A stretch of 64,000 nt of DNA, taken from assembly GCA_964276095.1 (NCBI GenBank), contig CAXYDR010000003.1, positions 682,001 through 746,000 of the forward strand. Direction: 5' to 3'. Positions 8,705 through 17,454 of this stretch are shown one piece after another. The notes below the pieces were generated by a model. It saw only the letters and a list, made by a program, of their open reading frames with translations. It was not told where the DNA came from and searched no databases. Within the stretch, counting starts at the first letter, position 1; the number at the start of each line of letters is the position of its first letter. The DNA is from GCA-2733415 sp964276095 (GTDB taxonomy: Bacteria > Bacteroidota > Bacteroidia > Flavobacteriales > Flavobacteriaceae). The position numbers and the translations under genes are program-made.

Positions 8705-10174
8705 ATGAAAAACATAAAATATATAGCAATTATGGCTTTAGGTTTAGTAGCCTGTGAGCCTGAATTAGATAACTCAATTGAAGACGCTGGCTTTTATTCA
8801 GCAGGAACAGCTAATTTTAGTAATTTTGTATCAGTTGGTAACTCCCTTACAGCAGGATATGCTGACGGAACAGTATACTTAGAAGGTCAAAAGTACTCAT
8901 ACCCTAATATCTTAGCAGACAAATTTAGTCATGTTGGAGGTGGACTATTCACCCAACCACTTGTAAACGATAATTTAGGAGGTTTAACTCTTGGAGGGAG
9001 CCAAATTTACGACACAAGATTAGTACTTACAGGAAATCCTTTAAGCCCAGATAATTTAGCTGGAACACCAACAACTGAAGTGAGTAATATTTTAATTGGA
9101 CCTTTCAATAACGTTGGAGTACCAGGAGCAAAATCATTTCATTTATTATCTGACTCTTATGGAGATATATCTGGAGTAGCAGGAGGCACAGCAAACCCTT
9201 ACTTTGTAAGAATGGCTTCTAGCCCATCAGCTACAATGTTAGGTGATGCAGTTGCTCAAAACCCAACATTCTTTTCATTATGGATAGGAAATAATGATAT
9301 TCTATCATTTGCTACTTCTGGTGGGATTGGAATTGATCAAGTTGGAAATTTAAACGCAGCTAGTTATGGAGGTAATGACATTACTGACCCGATGGTATTT
9401 CATGGAACATATGATGCTTTACTAACTGGCTTAACTGCCAATGGCGCTAAAGGAGTCGTAATGAACTTACCAAGTGTAACGTCTATACCTTATTTCACAA
9501 CCGTACCATATAACGCAATACCTATGGATGCCGCAACAGCAGCCGGTACTAACGGTGCATACGTGAATTATAACAATGGATTATTAGCTGCTATGGGAGC
9601 AATGGCTATTGATGCAGCCGAAGTTGCTCAAAGAACAATAAACTTTACAGCAGGACAAAACGCATTAGTAATTGAAGATGAAAGCTTAACAAACCTTTTA
9701 GGGTTTGGACTACCTTCTATCAGACAAGCTACAATTGCCGACTTAATTACTTTACCTACTAGTTCTGTTATAGGTGCTTTAGCCGACCCTAGTGACCCAG
9801 CTAGTGTAATTGGAGTAGGCGTAGCATTAAATGACAGTCAGGTATTAACAGAAAACGAAGTTTCGATGGTTACTACAGCCCAAATGGCATATAACAACTC
9901 TATCAGCATGCTAGCTGCAGCTAATGACAATGTTATTTTAGTAGATGTTAAAACTGCTATGGAACAATTAGCTAATGGAGGATTATCATCAAACGGTGTA
10001 ACTATTACTGATGAATATGCCACAGGTGGAGGATTCTCACTAGATGGTGTTCACCCTTCTGCTAGAGGATATGCATTTATTGCTAACATAATCCTTGAGA
10101 GAATTAACACAGAATTTAACGCAACAATCCCTGTTACTAACACAGGTAATTACCCAACAACATATATTAACTAA
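8705..10174 (+). CDS. SGNH/GDSL-type hydrolase lipoprotein
   Basis: Predicted lipoprotein esterase of 489 aa. The lipobox ends at Cys17 (Leu-Val-Ala-Cys), so the mature form is membrane-anchored. Block I reads VGNSLTAG with the nucleophile at Ser47 and Asn instead of the usual Asp in GDSL; the Gly-Asn-Asn-Asp of block III is near residue 197 and the Asp-Gly-Val-His of block V near residue 448, so the catalytic set looks complete. Long low-complexity Ala/Gly-rich stretches separate the blocks. It follows the FadL-type gene closely and ends at a strong terminator. The substrate is unknown; a lipid ester is a reasonable guess from context. Confidence 0.87.
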   Translation: MKNIKYIAIMALGLVACEPELDNSIEDAGFYSAGTANFSNFVSVGNSLTAGYADGTVYLEGQKYSYPNILADKFSHVGGGLFTQPLVNDNLGGLTLGGSQIYDTRLVLTGNPLSPDNLAGTPTTEVSNILIGPFNNVGVPGAKSFHLLSDSYGDISGVAGGTANPYFVRMASSPSATMLGDAVAQNPTFFSLWIGNNDILSFATSGGIGIDQVGNLNAASYGGNDITDPMVFHGTYDALLTGLTANGAKGVVMNLPSVTSIPYFTTVPYNAIPMDAATAAGTNGAYVNYNNGLLAAMGAMAIDAAEVAQRTINFTAGQNALVIEDESLTNLLGFGLPSIRQATIADLITLPTSSVIGALADPSDPASVIGVGVALNDSQVLTENEVSMVTTAQMAYNNSISMLAAANDNVILVDVKTAMEQLANGGLSSNGVTITDEYATGGGFSLDGVHPSARGYAFIANIILERINTEFNATIPVTNTGNYPTTYIN

Positions 10175-10191
10175 TTAAAGTATTAGTTAAT

Positions 10192-10238
10192 TACCATAAA
10201 AAAAGCGTTGCCAATTTGGCAACGCTTTTTTTATGGTA
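10192..10238 (+). terminator. Rho-independent terminator after the SGNH gene
   Basis: The stem AAAAAAAGCGTTGCC / GGCAACGCTTTTTTT continues outward into TACCAT / ATGGTA, with a short AATTT-type loop and flanking A and T runs. It is nearly symmetrical. Confidence 0.85.
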
Positions 10239-10271
10239 TACTTTTAGCTTTATACTTGACAAATAAAAAAC

Positions 10272-10628
10272 ATGAATTATATACTAAAAATATTATTAAG
10301 CGCTATTGCAGTTTTTGTACTAGCAAGCTTACTACCAGGGATTACAATTGAAAGTTACACCACAGCTATTATTGTTGCAATTGTACTTGGGATACTTAAC
10401 ACTATAGTGCGTCCGTTATTAATTTTCTTTACAATACCACTCACAATAATAACTTTAGGATTGTTCCTATTTATCATCAATGCTTTTATAATATTAATTG
10501 CAGGGTATTTTATTAGTGGTTTTACTGTAGCTAGTATATTCTGGGCATTACTATTTAGTATACTACTCTCTATTTTACAGTCAATATTACACAAAGTTTT
10601 AAAAGAAAATAAAAGTTCGAAAAACTAA
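10272..10628 (+). CDS. Phage-holin-superfamily-IV (YvlD-type) small membrane protein
   Basis: A 118-residue protein that is almost entirely membrane-embedded, with four hydrophobic segments (about 5-22, 28-47, 52-78, 85-108) and a basic C-terminus. The motif Asn-Thr-Ile-Val-Arg-Pro-Leu in the second/third segment is typical of the YvlD / mycobacterial four-TM holin-like family. Despite the family name, there is no phage context, and members in Bacillus belong to envelope-stress regulons. It stands alone between a terminator and the tig promoter; TATACTTG about 20 bp before the ATG resembles a weak -7 element. Confidence 0.8.
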   Translation: MNYILKILLSAIAVFVLASLLPGITIESYTTAIIVAIVLGILNTIVRPLLIFFTIPLTIITLGLFLFIINAFIILIAGYFISGFTVASIFWALLFSILLSILQSILHKVLKENKSSKN

Positions 10629-10677
10629 TTATTTATATACAAAACCAGTCGGTTAAACTACTGGTAGCTGCAAAAAA

Positions 10678-10708
10678 TTTGTAGGCTTATAAAAATGTGC
10701 TATTTTTG
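10678..10708 (+). promoter_or_regulatory. Promoter for tig
   Basis: TTTG (10678-10681), a 19-bp spacer and TATTTTTG (10701-10708) form a complete match to the Bacteroidota promoter consensus. The expected start lies near 10715, giving a leader of about 27 nt before the ATG at 10742. Confidence 0.7.
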
Positions 10709-10741
10709 CACAATTAAATTTACTACTTCAAATAGATTAAT

Positions 10742-12064
10742 ATGAATATTACAAGAGAAAACATTGACGCACTTAATGCAGTTTTAACAGTTACAATCGA
10801 AAAAAACGATTACTCAGAAAAAGTAGAAAAAATATTAACAGATTACCGTAAAAAAGCAAACATATCTGGATTCCGTAAGGGCCTAGTTCCAATGGGAATG
10901 ATTAAAAAGCAACACGGAAAATCAGTTTTAGTTGATGAAGTAAATAAATTAATACAAGAAAACTTAAACAAATACCTTGCTGAAGAAAAACTTGATTTAT
11001 TAGGTAATCCACTACCAAGAAAACAAGAAGACTTAAATTGGGATGAAGAAAATTTTTCTTTTCAATTTGAGCTAGGTTTAGCACCAATATTCGATGTTAA
11101 CTTAAAAAACAAAAAAGCAATTACCCAATACAACATTGTTGCTGATGACAAAACTATTAACGATCAAATAGAAAATATCAGAAAACAATACGGTAAAATA
11201 ATCCCTACTTCTGAAATCACTGAAGAAACAGAAGTTACTGGAGTTTTCAAAAACGAAGAAAATTCTATTGAAAATACAACCACTATTAGCTTAGATAAAA
11301 TTAAAGGAAAAACAAATACTGGTAAATTTTTAAAGGCTAAAACTGGAGATACTCTTACATTAAAAACGAAGGGTCTTTTTAACGAGGAGCATGATTTAAT
11401 GAATGCTTTAAAAGTAAGTAATGACGATGTTAAAGGATTAGAAATTGAAGTCTCATTTGAAATTACTGAAACTAACAATAGAGAATTAGCTGAAATGGAT
11501 CAGGAGTTTTTTGACAAACTATTTGGCAAAGACGCTATCACCTCTGAAGATGAATTAAAAGCTCGTTTAAAAGAAGATGCTGGAAAACAATTTTCTCAGC
11601 AAGCTGACCAAAGATTATTAAACGACGTTACTGAGCACTTAGTTGAAAACACATCATTTGACTTACCTCAAACATTCTTAGAGAAATGGATGCAAAATTC
11701 TGGAGAAAACCCTTTAACTGAAGAGCAAGCTAAAGAAGAATATGCTAAATCTGAAAAAGCATTACGTTACCAGTTAATTGAAGGAAAGTTGTTAAAAGAA
11801 AACGACATCCAAATTCAATTTGAGGATTTAAAAGCACATACCACCGAAATGGTAAAAGCTCAAATGGCTCAATTTGGACAAACAAACCCTTCAGATGAAG
11901 AATTAGAAGGTATCGTTGCAAGAGTTTTATCAAACCAAGATGAAGCAAGAAAATTAGGAGAACAACTTGTTAGCCAAAAGTTATTAGCTTTTTATAAAGA
12001 CAATGTAAACTTAAAAGTAAAAGAATTGAACTATGAAGAGTTCATTAAGGAAGTTTATAGCTAG
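10742..12064 (+). CDS. tig: Trigger factor
   Basis: Ribosome-bound chaperone that receives nascent chains at the exit tunnel. The 440-residue protein has the N-terminal ribosome-binding domain (about 1-150) with GFRKGLVPMGMIKK at residues 43-56 as the docking loop. The middle region (about 155-245) corresponds to the FKBP-like domain but is divergent and lacks obvious active-site aromatics, as is usual in Bacteroidota, so isomerase activity is doubtful. The helical C-terminal arms follow (about 250-440). It has its own promoter and terminator and is followed by clpP and clpX, the classic chaperone/protease order. Confidence 0.96.
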   Translation: MNITRENIDALNAVLTVTIEKNDYSEKVEKILTDYRKKANISGFRKGLVPMGMIKKQHGKSVLVDEVNKLIQENLNKYLAEEKLDLLGNPLPRKQEDLNWDEENFSFQFELGLAPIFDVNLKNKKAITQYNIVADDKTINDQIENIRKQYGKIIPTSEITEETEVTGVFKNEENSIENTTTISLDKIKGKTNTGKFLKAKTGDTLTLKTKGLFNEEHDLMNALKVSNDDVKGLEIEVSFEITETNNRELAEMDQEFFDKLFGKDAITSEDELKARLKEDAGKQFSQQADQRLLNDVTEHLVENTSFDLPQTFLEKWMQNSGENPLTEEQAKEEYAKSEKALRYQLIEGKLLKENDIQIQFEDLKAHTTEMVKAQMAQFGQTNPSDEELEGIVARVLSNQDEARKLGEQLVSQKLLAFYKDNVNLKVKELNYEEFIKEVYS

Positions 12065-12091
12065 AATTTACAAAGAAAATTAAGTACCTTT

Positions 12092-12123
12092 AAAGCGTTA
12101 AACTTTTGGTTTGACGCTTTTTT
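12092..12123 (+). terminator. Terminator between tig and clpP
   Basis: AAAGCGTTAAAC and GTTTGACGCTTT pair with one G-T wobble around a five-base loop, then a run of T follows. It separates tig from the clpP-clpX transcript. Confidence 0.75.
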
Positions 12124-12155
12124 GATTAAATTGATAAAAAAAATTATACTTACAT

Positions 12156-12827
12156 ATGGATTACGGTAAAGAATTTGAAAAATACGCTACTAAACATCAC
12201 GGAATAAATAGCATGCATTACAACAAAATATTAAGTAGCATGTACCCACAAGGTATGACTCCTAATATCGTTGAAGAAAGACAAATGAATGTTGCTATTT
12301 TTGATGTATTCTCTCGTTTAATGATGGACAGAATTATCTTTTTAGGAACTGGCATAAATGACCAAGTAGCAAATGTTGTTCAAGCTCAATTATTATTCTT
12401 AGAGAGTATTGATGCATCTAAAGATATTCAAATTTACATAAACTCTCCAGGAGGAGGAGTATATGCTGGTCTTGGGATTTATGATACAATGCAATTCATC
12501 AAGCCAGATGTAGCAACTATTTGTACAGGTATGGCAGCATCTATGGGTGCCGTATTATTATGTGCGGGAGCAGCAGGAAAAAGATCAGGATTAACTCACT
12601 CTAGAGTTATGATTCACCAACCATTAGGTGGAGCACAAGGACAAGCAAGTGACATAGAAATTACTGCTAGAGAAATTTTGACTTTAAAGAAAGAATTATA
12701 CGACATTATTGCTAAACATTCTGGGCAAGAATACGACAAAGTATACAACGATTCTGATAGAGATTATTGGATGAGAGCTGATAAGGCTAAAGAATACGGA
12801 ATGATTGACGATATATTAGTTAGATAA
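12156..12827 (+). CDS. clpP: ATP-dependent Clp protease proteolytic subunit
   Basis: Serine protease that forms the double-heptamer barrel of ClpXP. The 223-residue chain has the catalytic triad Ser129 (Gly-Met-Ala-Ala-Ser-Met), His154 (Met-Ile-His-Gln-Pro) and Asp199 by alignment to the E. coli enzyme. It carries an N-terminal extension of about 30 residues relative to E. coli, plausibly processed, with the axial-loop region starting near residue 34. clpX follows after 11 bp, so the two are surely cotranscribed. The upstream region after the tig terminator contains only a weak -7-like TATACTTA before the ATG. Confidence 0.97.
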   Translation: MDYGKEFEKYATKHHGINSMHYNKILSSMYPQGMTPNIVEERQMNVAIFDVFSRLMMDRIIFLGTGINDQVANVVQAQLLFLESIDASKDIQIYINSPGGGVYAGLGIYDTMQFIKPDVATICTGMAASMGAVLLCAGAAGKRSGLTHSRVMIHQPLGGAQGQASDIEITAREILTLKKELYDIIAKHSGQEYDKVYNDSDRDYWMRADKAKEYGMIDDILVR

Positions 12828-12838
12828 AAATAAAGACG

Positions 12839-14071
12839 ATGGCGAAAGAAGAATTATCATGTTCATTTTGTGGAAGAAAAAAACCAGAAACTAGCTTACT
12901 AATAGCTGGTTTAGACGCGCATATTTGCGACCAATGTATTGAGCAAGCACATGGAATTGTTTTAGAAGAGGCTTCTGAAAATAATGACGACACGCTTGCT
13001 GCTGAATTAAGCTTAAGAAAGCCAAAAGACATTAAAGCCTTTCTTGACGAATACATCATTGGTCAAGATTTCAGTAAAAAAGTAATTTCTGTTGCTGTTT
13101 ACAATCATTACAAAAGGTTACTACAACCACCTAGTGATGATGATATTGAAATACAGAAGAGTAATATCATAATGGTTGGTCAAACCGGTACTGGGAAGAC
13201 ATTAATGGCAAAAACAATTGCTAAAATGTTAAACATCCCTTTAGCTATTGTTGACGCAACGGTACTTACTGAAGCTGGTTATGTAGGTGAAGATGTAGAA
13301 ACTATTCTAACTCGTTTATTACAAGCAGCCGACTATAACTTAGAAAAAGCTGAAAAGGGAATTGTGTTTATTGATGAGATAGATAAAATTGCTAGAAAAA
13401 GTGATAACCCTTCTATAACTAGAGATGTTTCTGGAGAAGGTGTCCAACAAGCTTTGTTAAAACTTTTAGAAGGAACTGTTGTTAACGTTCCTCCAAAGGG
13501 AGGTAGAAAACATCCTGATCAGAAATTCATTGAAGTAAATACAGAAAACATCTTATTTATAGCAGGTGGAGCATTTGATGGTATTGAAAGAGCTATTACC
13601 AAAAGACTGAACATGCAGGCCGTTGGGTATAGCGCTTCGAAAGATGATGATAAAATTGATGAAGACAATTTACTACAATACATCATTCCTAAGGATTTAA
13701 AAGATTTTGGGTTAATACCAGAAATCATTGGTAGACTACCTGTATTAACATACATGGATCCTTTAGACACCAAAACACTTAGAGCTATTCTAACAGAGCC
13801 TAAAAACGCTATCATCAAGCAATATCAAAAGTTGTTTGAAATGGATGACGTAAAATTTGAAATTAAAGACGATGCTTTAGAGTATATTGTTGAAAAAGCA
13901 ATAGAATACAAATTAGGAGCAAGAGGTTTAAGATCTCTATGCGAGTCTATTTTAACTGATGCAATGTTCGAATTACCAAGTGCTGAAGACAAACACTTAG
14001 TAGTTGACAAAGCTTATGCAAATAAGAAATTAACAAAGTCAACATTAAGCAAACTAAAAGCAGTATCTTAA
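12839..14071 (+). CDS. clpX: ClpX, AAA+ unfoldase of ClpXP
   Basis: Recognises and unfolds substrates and feeds them to ClpP. The 410-residue protein has the N-terminal zinc-binding domain with Cys8, Cys11, Cys30 and Cys33, then the AAA+ module with Walker A GQTGTGKT at 114-121 and Walker B IVFIDE at 175-180. The IGF-type ClpP-contact loop position and the C-terminal small domain (about 300-410), with GARGLR near the sensor-2 arginine, are present. It lies 11 bp after clpP. A hairpin with a T-run follows the stop and abuts murI. Confidence 0.98.
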   Translation: MAKEELSCSFCGRKKPETSLLIAGLDAHICDQCIEQAHGIVLEEASENNDDTLAAELSLRKPKDIKAFLDEYIIGQDFSKKVISVAVYNHYKRLLQPPSDDDIEIQKSNIIMVGQTGTGKTLMAKTIAKMLNIPLAIVDATVLTEAGYVGEDVETILTRLLQAADYNLEKAEKGIVFIDEIDKIARKSDNPSITRDVSGEGVQQALLKLLEGTVVNVPPKGGRKHPDQKFIEVNTENILFIAGGAFDGIERAITKRLNMQAVGYSASKDDDKIDEDNLLQYIIPKDLKDFGLIPEIIGRLPVLTYMDPLDTKTLRAILTEPKNAIIKQYQKLFEMDDVKFEIKDDALEYIVEKAIEYKLGARGLRSLCESILTDAMFELPSAEDKHLVVDKAYANKKLTKSTLSKLKAVS

Positions 14072-14088
14072 TTATTACATTAATATCC

Positions 14089-14133
14089 AAATGTCATTAC
14101 TATTAAGGGAACTTTTTGGTAATGACATTTTTT
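14089..14133 (+). terminator. Hairpin with T-run between clpX and murI
   Basis: AAATGTCATTAC (14089-14100) pairs perfectly with GTAATGACATTT (14119-14130) around an 18-nt loop, followed by T residues. It ends only 4 nt before the murI ATG (14138). It reads as a clpPX terminator but could also control murI by read-through or by blocking ribosome entry. Confidence 0.65.
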
Positions 14134-14137
14134 AAAT

Positions 14138-14917
14138 ATGGCAGATAACAATCCCATTGGAGTTTTTGATTCAGGAGTAGGTGGAATTTCTATATGGAAG
14201 GAAATTCATCAATTACTTCCCAATGAGAGTAGTATTTATTTAGCAGATAGCATTAATGCTCCGTATGGGCAAAAAAGCAAGCAAGAAATTATTGACTTAT
14301 GCTTTAAAAACACTAATTTATTATTAAACAAAGGCTGTAAATTAATCGTAGTCGCATGCAACACTGCAACTACAAATGCAATAAAACAGCTTAGAGCAAC
14401 ATACAGCATTCCCTTTATAGGAATTGAACCCGCCATCAAACCCGCAGCTTTAAATTCAAAAACAAAATCTATTGGTATTTTAGCTACTAAAGGAACACTA
14501 TCTAGCGAGTTATTTCACAATACCTCAGAGTTATATTCTGAAAACATAAAAATTGTAGAACAAGTTGGAGTTGGCTTAGTAGAATTAATTGAATCTGGAA
14601 ATATTGATTCTGAGGAAATGATCAATCTATTAAAAGAATACCTCAACCCAATGATTAAAGAGAATATTGATCATTTAGTTTTAGGGTGCTCTCATTATCC
14701 TTTTTTAATCCCTATAATTAAAAAAATAATTCCAAAAAACATTTCAATAATTGATTCTGGAAAAGCTGTCGCTAAGCATGTAGAAATCATCCTTCACAAA
14801 CAAAACTTACTAAGCACTAATCACAACTCATTAAACGAGTTTTTTACTAACAGCAATACTACAGTAATTAAAGCCATCTTAAATGATAGCTACCCTATCT
14901 CTAAACTAAAATTTTAG
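14138..14917 (+). CDS. murI: Glutamate racemase
   Basis: Cofactor-independent racemase that supplies D-glutamate for peptidoglycan. The 259-residue protein has the two catalytic cysteines in their motifs: Cys74 (Val-Ala-Cys-Asn-Thr-Ala) and Cys184 (Gly-Cys-Ser-His-Tyr-Pro), plus the N-terminal FDSGVGG substrate loop. The start is fixed by that loop, which begins at residue 10. In many Bacteroidota murI lies downstream of the bamA/ompH genes; here it follows clpX. Its ATG is 4 nt past a terminator-like hairpin and no TAnnTTTG element is evident between clpX and murI, so how it is expressed is unclear. Confidence 0.97.
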   Translation: MADNNPIGVFDSGVGGISIWKEIHQLLPNESSIYLADSINAPYGQKSKQEIIDLCFKNTNLLLNKGCKLIVVACNTATTNAIKQLRATYSIPFIGIEPAIKPAALNSKTKSIGILATKGTLSSELFHNTSELYSENIKIVEQVGVGLVELIESGNIDSEEMINLLKEYLNPMIKENIDHLVLGCSHYPFLIPIIKKIIPKNISIIDSGKAVAKHVEIILHKQNLLSTNHNSLNEFFTNSNTTVIKAILNDSYPISKLKF

Positions 14918-14943
14918 CTCGTTTCACAAACTACAAATAGTGA

Positions 14944-14990
14944 TAAATTAAAAAAGGGTTGTGATAAAATCACAACCCTTTTTTAATTTA
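14944..14990. terminator. Bidirectional terminator, murI and small lipoprotein gene
   Basis: AAAAAAGGGTTGTGAT / ATCACAACCCTTTTTT is a long perfect stem with a short AAA loop, flanked by A and T runs. It serves murI on the plus strand and the 55-residue lipoprotein gene on the minus strand. Confidence 0.88.
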
Positions 14991-15003
14991 TATATAATCC
15001 AAT

Positions 15004-15171
15004 TTATGGCTGAACCATAGCGCATTCTTGCTCAACAATTATTTGATTTTTGAATGCTTCTATTTTATCTTTCTTTACTTCACAGTAACGTTTTTTACAA
15101 CTCCATCCACTTCTTCCACATGATGCAAACATAACTGAAACTACTGCTACTAAAACGATACTTTTTTTCAT
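15004..15171 (-). CDS. Tiny predicted lipoprotein (55 aa)
   Basis: A short gene below usual length cut-offs. The translation begins Met-Lys-Lys-Ser with a hydrophobic stretch and a lipobox Phe-Ala-Ser-Cys at residues 15-18, giving a mature peptide of only 38 residues that holds three further cysteines (residues 25, 30, 50) and many lysines. ATG at 15171; stop TAA at 15004-15006, 13 bp before a strong bidirectional hairpin, which supports it as a real transcript end. No family was recognised. The extra cysteines could form a disulfide or bind metal, but nothing shows this directly. Confidence 0.6.
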   Translation of the reverse strand: MKKSIVLVAVVSVMFASCGRSGWSCKKRYCEVKKDKIEAFKNQIIVEQECAMVQP

Positions 15172-15492
15172 CTTATTCTTTTTAAAAATAACCCCAAGAT
15201 TATTATATTGATTAATTATAGTGTAAATATATATCTAATAATTATAATTATAAAGCGCAAAATACACACAAGCACCTGTTTTTAAGCTTTTTACAATATT
15301 CAGTATTCGTTATTATCAATTAGCTCCCTAAATTTATAGGAATAATGTAATTAAAAAACCTAATTATTAACACATCTTTTGTTTTTGGATACTGCTGATT
15401 AAATACACATAAAATCGACGAAATACACTTATGAACATGTTTTTCGACAACATGTTATGCTTGCGTAATATAAATATGAAATAAACAAGTAT
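15172..15492. other. AT-rich intergenic region with tandem AACATGTT palindromes
   Basis: No coding frame is credible here. The region should hold the promoter of the small lipoprotein gene, but no clean TAnnTTTG was found on the minus strand. The notable structure is two copies of the 8-bp palindrome AACATGTT at 15434-15441 and 15449-15456, 15 bp apart centre to centre. The right end abuts the OmpA-gene terminator. Confidence 0.5.
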
Positions 15493-15532
15493 AAACAAAA
15501 AGCTACCCAATATATGGGTAGCTTTTTTGTTT
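15493..15532 (-). terminator. Terminator of the OmpA/PD40 gene
   Basis: AAACAAAAAGCTACCCA / TGGGTAGCTTTTTTGTTT forms a strong stem with flanking A and T runs, 25 bp after the stop of the minus-strand gene at 15557. It could work in both directions. Confidence 0.85.
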
Positions 15533-15556
15533 GACATGATGTAATTAACTGAGCTA

Positions 15557-17155
15557 TTAGTTAACTATAACAAATTCTATCCTTCTGTTAATTTCATGCT
15601 CTTCATCAGAACAATCTTTTGAAATACAATCAATTATTGTTTGTGACTCTCCTAAACCTTCAGATATCAATCTATCAGATTTAATTCCTTTAGAAATTAA
15701 GTATTTCATTGTAGAAGTTGCTCTTCTTTTAGACAACGCTAAATTATACGAAGCTGTACCTCTAATATCAGTATGCGCATTTACTTCTATTTTCATTGTT
15801 GGATTTTCATTAAGAACACCAACAATTTTATCCAATGACATTCTTGAATCCGGTTTGATATTCGCTTTATTAAAAGCAAAATAGATGTTTTCAATTTTAA
15901 TCATTGATTTTCCATCAACCTCTACAATTTCTGGAGCTGTTTGCTCTAAGTTAACTTCCACTTTAAATATACGTTCAGTTGCAGAGTTTGTAGGCAGTTC
16001 TATAACATTATCATTGTACCCTTCCTTTTTTGTATTTATAGTGTACACTTCATAAGGATCAATGTAAGTAGAAAACTCTCCAGAATTATTTGTTTTAAGA
16101 GGAACTACATTCCCGTCAATATCAACTATTTCAATTTCAGCATTTGCAATAATAGCTTTTGTTAATTCGTCTCTAACAACACCTTTAATAGATTGCTTAT
16201 TATACTTCAATCTTAGTTTATACACATCAGATCCTCCCATACCATCAGCTTTTGCTGAAGTTACATAACCGCGCTTCTCATTAGCTAATATAAATGCATA
16301 ATCATCTTCCGGACTATTTATTGTAGTTCCTAAATTTAAAGGTCTAACAAACTCTCCTTTTACATTCCTAGCTCTGAATACATCTAAGCCTCCCATTGTA
16401 TTATGACCATCTGAAGCAAAATAAAAATACTTCCCTTTCTCATCTATAAAAGGTGTACGCTCATTATTTGATGTATTTACTTTATCTCCTAAGTTAATCG
16501 GATTATCAATTGTGCTGTCTTTATTTATATTAGCTGAATATAAATCATATCCACCCTGACCACCTGGCATATCAGATGCAAAGTATAATGTTTTTCCATC
16601 TTCAGATAAATAAGGGTTTTCAACTGAATAATCTTCACCACTAAAATGAATTTTCTCTTCATTTAACCACTGACCATTCCCTTCTGCATCTTTAGCTCTA
16701 AACAATTGATAATTTCTCTTATCACCTAATATACTTCTTGTATAATAAACTGTTTTCTGATCGGGAGAAAAAGTAATAGTCCCTTCATTATCATTTGTAT
16801 TTAAAATTCTAGAATATCCTAACGGTCTATCTAGATCCCCAGTCTTTTTTATAGTAGCACAATATATTTGAAAATGAGGCTCCCCAGTTAAAGGATCTTT
16901 AGTTCCACCTAAAGCTCCAACTTTCTTTGCAGATATTACAATATATTTCTGTTTAAAAAAACCAGACCCATACTCATGCTCTTTACTATTTACTCCTGTA
17001 TCAGTAACAATAAAATCAAAATTAGCTGTTAACACTTCAGATTTAGCGCTTTCTGCATCATTAATCGTCTCGCCACTAGTTTCAATAATATCTTGAGCAT
17101 TTACTGTAAAAGCTAACACAAGAAATAATACTGATAATAATAATTTTATTTTCAT
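15557..17155 (-). CDS. OmpA-family protein with PD40 propeller and carboxypeptidase-regulatory-like domain
   Basis: An exported, peptidoglycan-anchored protein of 532 aa. In order: signal peptide (1-20, ending Val-Asn-Ala-Gln); WD40-like/PD40 beta-propeller repeats (about 85-315) with recurring Leu-Tyr-Phe-Ala-Ser-Asp type blades; a carboxypeptidase-regulatory-like Ig fold (about 320-395); and an OmpA/MotB C-terminal domain (about 415-532) with the NAHTDIRG and LSKRRA peptidoglycan-binding signatures. The architecture resembles PorE of the type IX secretion system but lacks its N-terminal TPR and has no lipobox, so an assignment to PorE is not made. It forms a single-gene unit with a terminator at 15493-15532. 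Confidence 0.88.
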   Translation of the reverse strand: MKIKLLLSVLFLVLAFTVNAQDIIETSGETINDAESAKSEVLTANFDFIVTDTGVNSKEHEYGSGFFKQKYIVISAKKVGALGGTKDPLTGEPHFQIYCATIKKTGDLDRPLGYSRILNTNDNEGTITFSPDQKTVYYTRSILGDKRNYQLFRAKDAEGNGQWLNEEKIHFSGEDYSVENPYLSEDGKTLYFASDMPGGQGGYDLYSANINKDSTIDNPINLGDKVNTSNNERTPFIDEKGKYFYFASDGHNTMGGLDVFRARNVKGEFVRPLNLGTTINSPEDDYAFILANEKRGYVTSAKADGMGGSDVYKLRLKYNKQSIKGVVRDELTKAIIANAEIEIVDIDGNVVPLKTNNSGEFSTYIDPYEVYTINTKKEGYNDNVIELPTNSATERIFKVEVNLEQTAPEIVEVDGKSMIKIENIYFAFNKANIKPDSRMSLDKIVGVLNENPTMKIEVNAHTDIRGTASYNLALSKRRATSTMKYLISKGIKSDRLISEGLGESQTIIDCISKDCSDEEHEINRRIEFVIVN

Positions 17156-17375
17156 TATAAATAATTTTTAAAACAACCTATTCGTTAATTGTTCTATTTT
17201 AATCGGCTAATGTATACTAAAAAACATTGGTAACAAACTGACAACCAGTACTAAATACTCGTTTTTTACGCAGAAAAAACAACTCAACAGACTGTTTAAT
17301 GCATATTAAACAAAATAATAAGTAAATACCCTGCTTTTTCGCAAAAAAATTTATTTGAAATTATTTATTTGATAA

Positions 17376-17414
17376 AAATAAAAAACACCGATAATCATAT
17401 GATATTATCGATGT
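17376..17414 (-). terminator. Terminator of the pyrC-DUF4296 transcript
   Basis: On the minus strand an ACATCGATAAT / ATTATCGGTGT stem with one mismatch is followed by a T-rich run, about 40 bp after the DUF4296 stop. The remaining 220 bp up to the OmpA-family gene is AT-rich and shows no clear element. Confidence 0.6.
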
Positions 17415-17454
17415 AATACGAGTTAGTGATCCTGAATAATTAATATAAAGTCAG

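Noticed and set aside
5834..15345. Shared 15-mer AATTTATAGGAATAA at 5834-5848 and 15331-15345
   Set aside because: Several chance 15-mer matches are expected in 64 kb of such A+T-rich DNA, and the surroundings do not match.
15557..17155. Calling the OmpA/PD40 protein PorE of the type IX secretion system
   Set aside because: PorE has an N-terminal TPR region and a lipobox, neither of which is present here.
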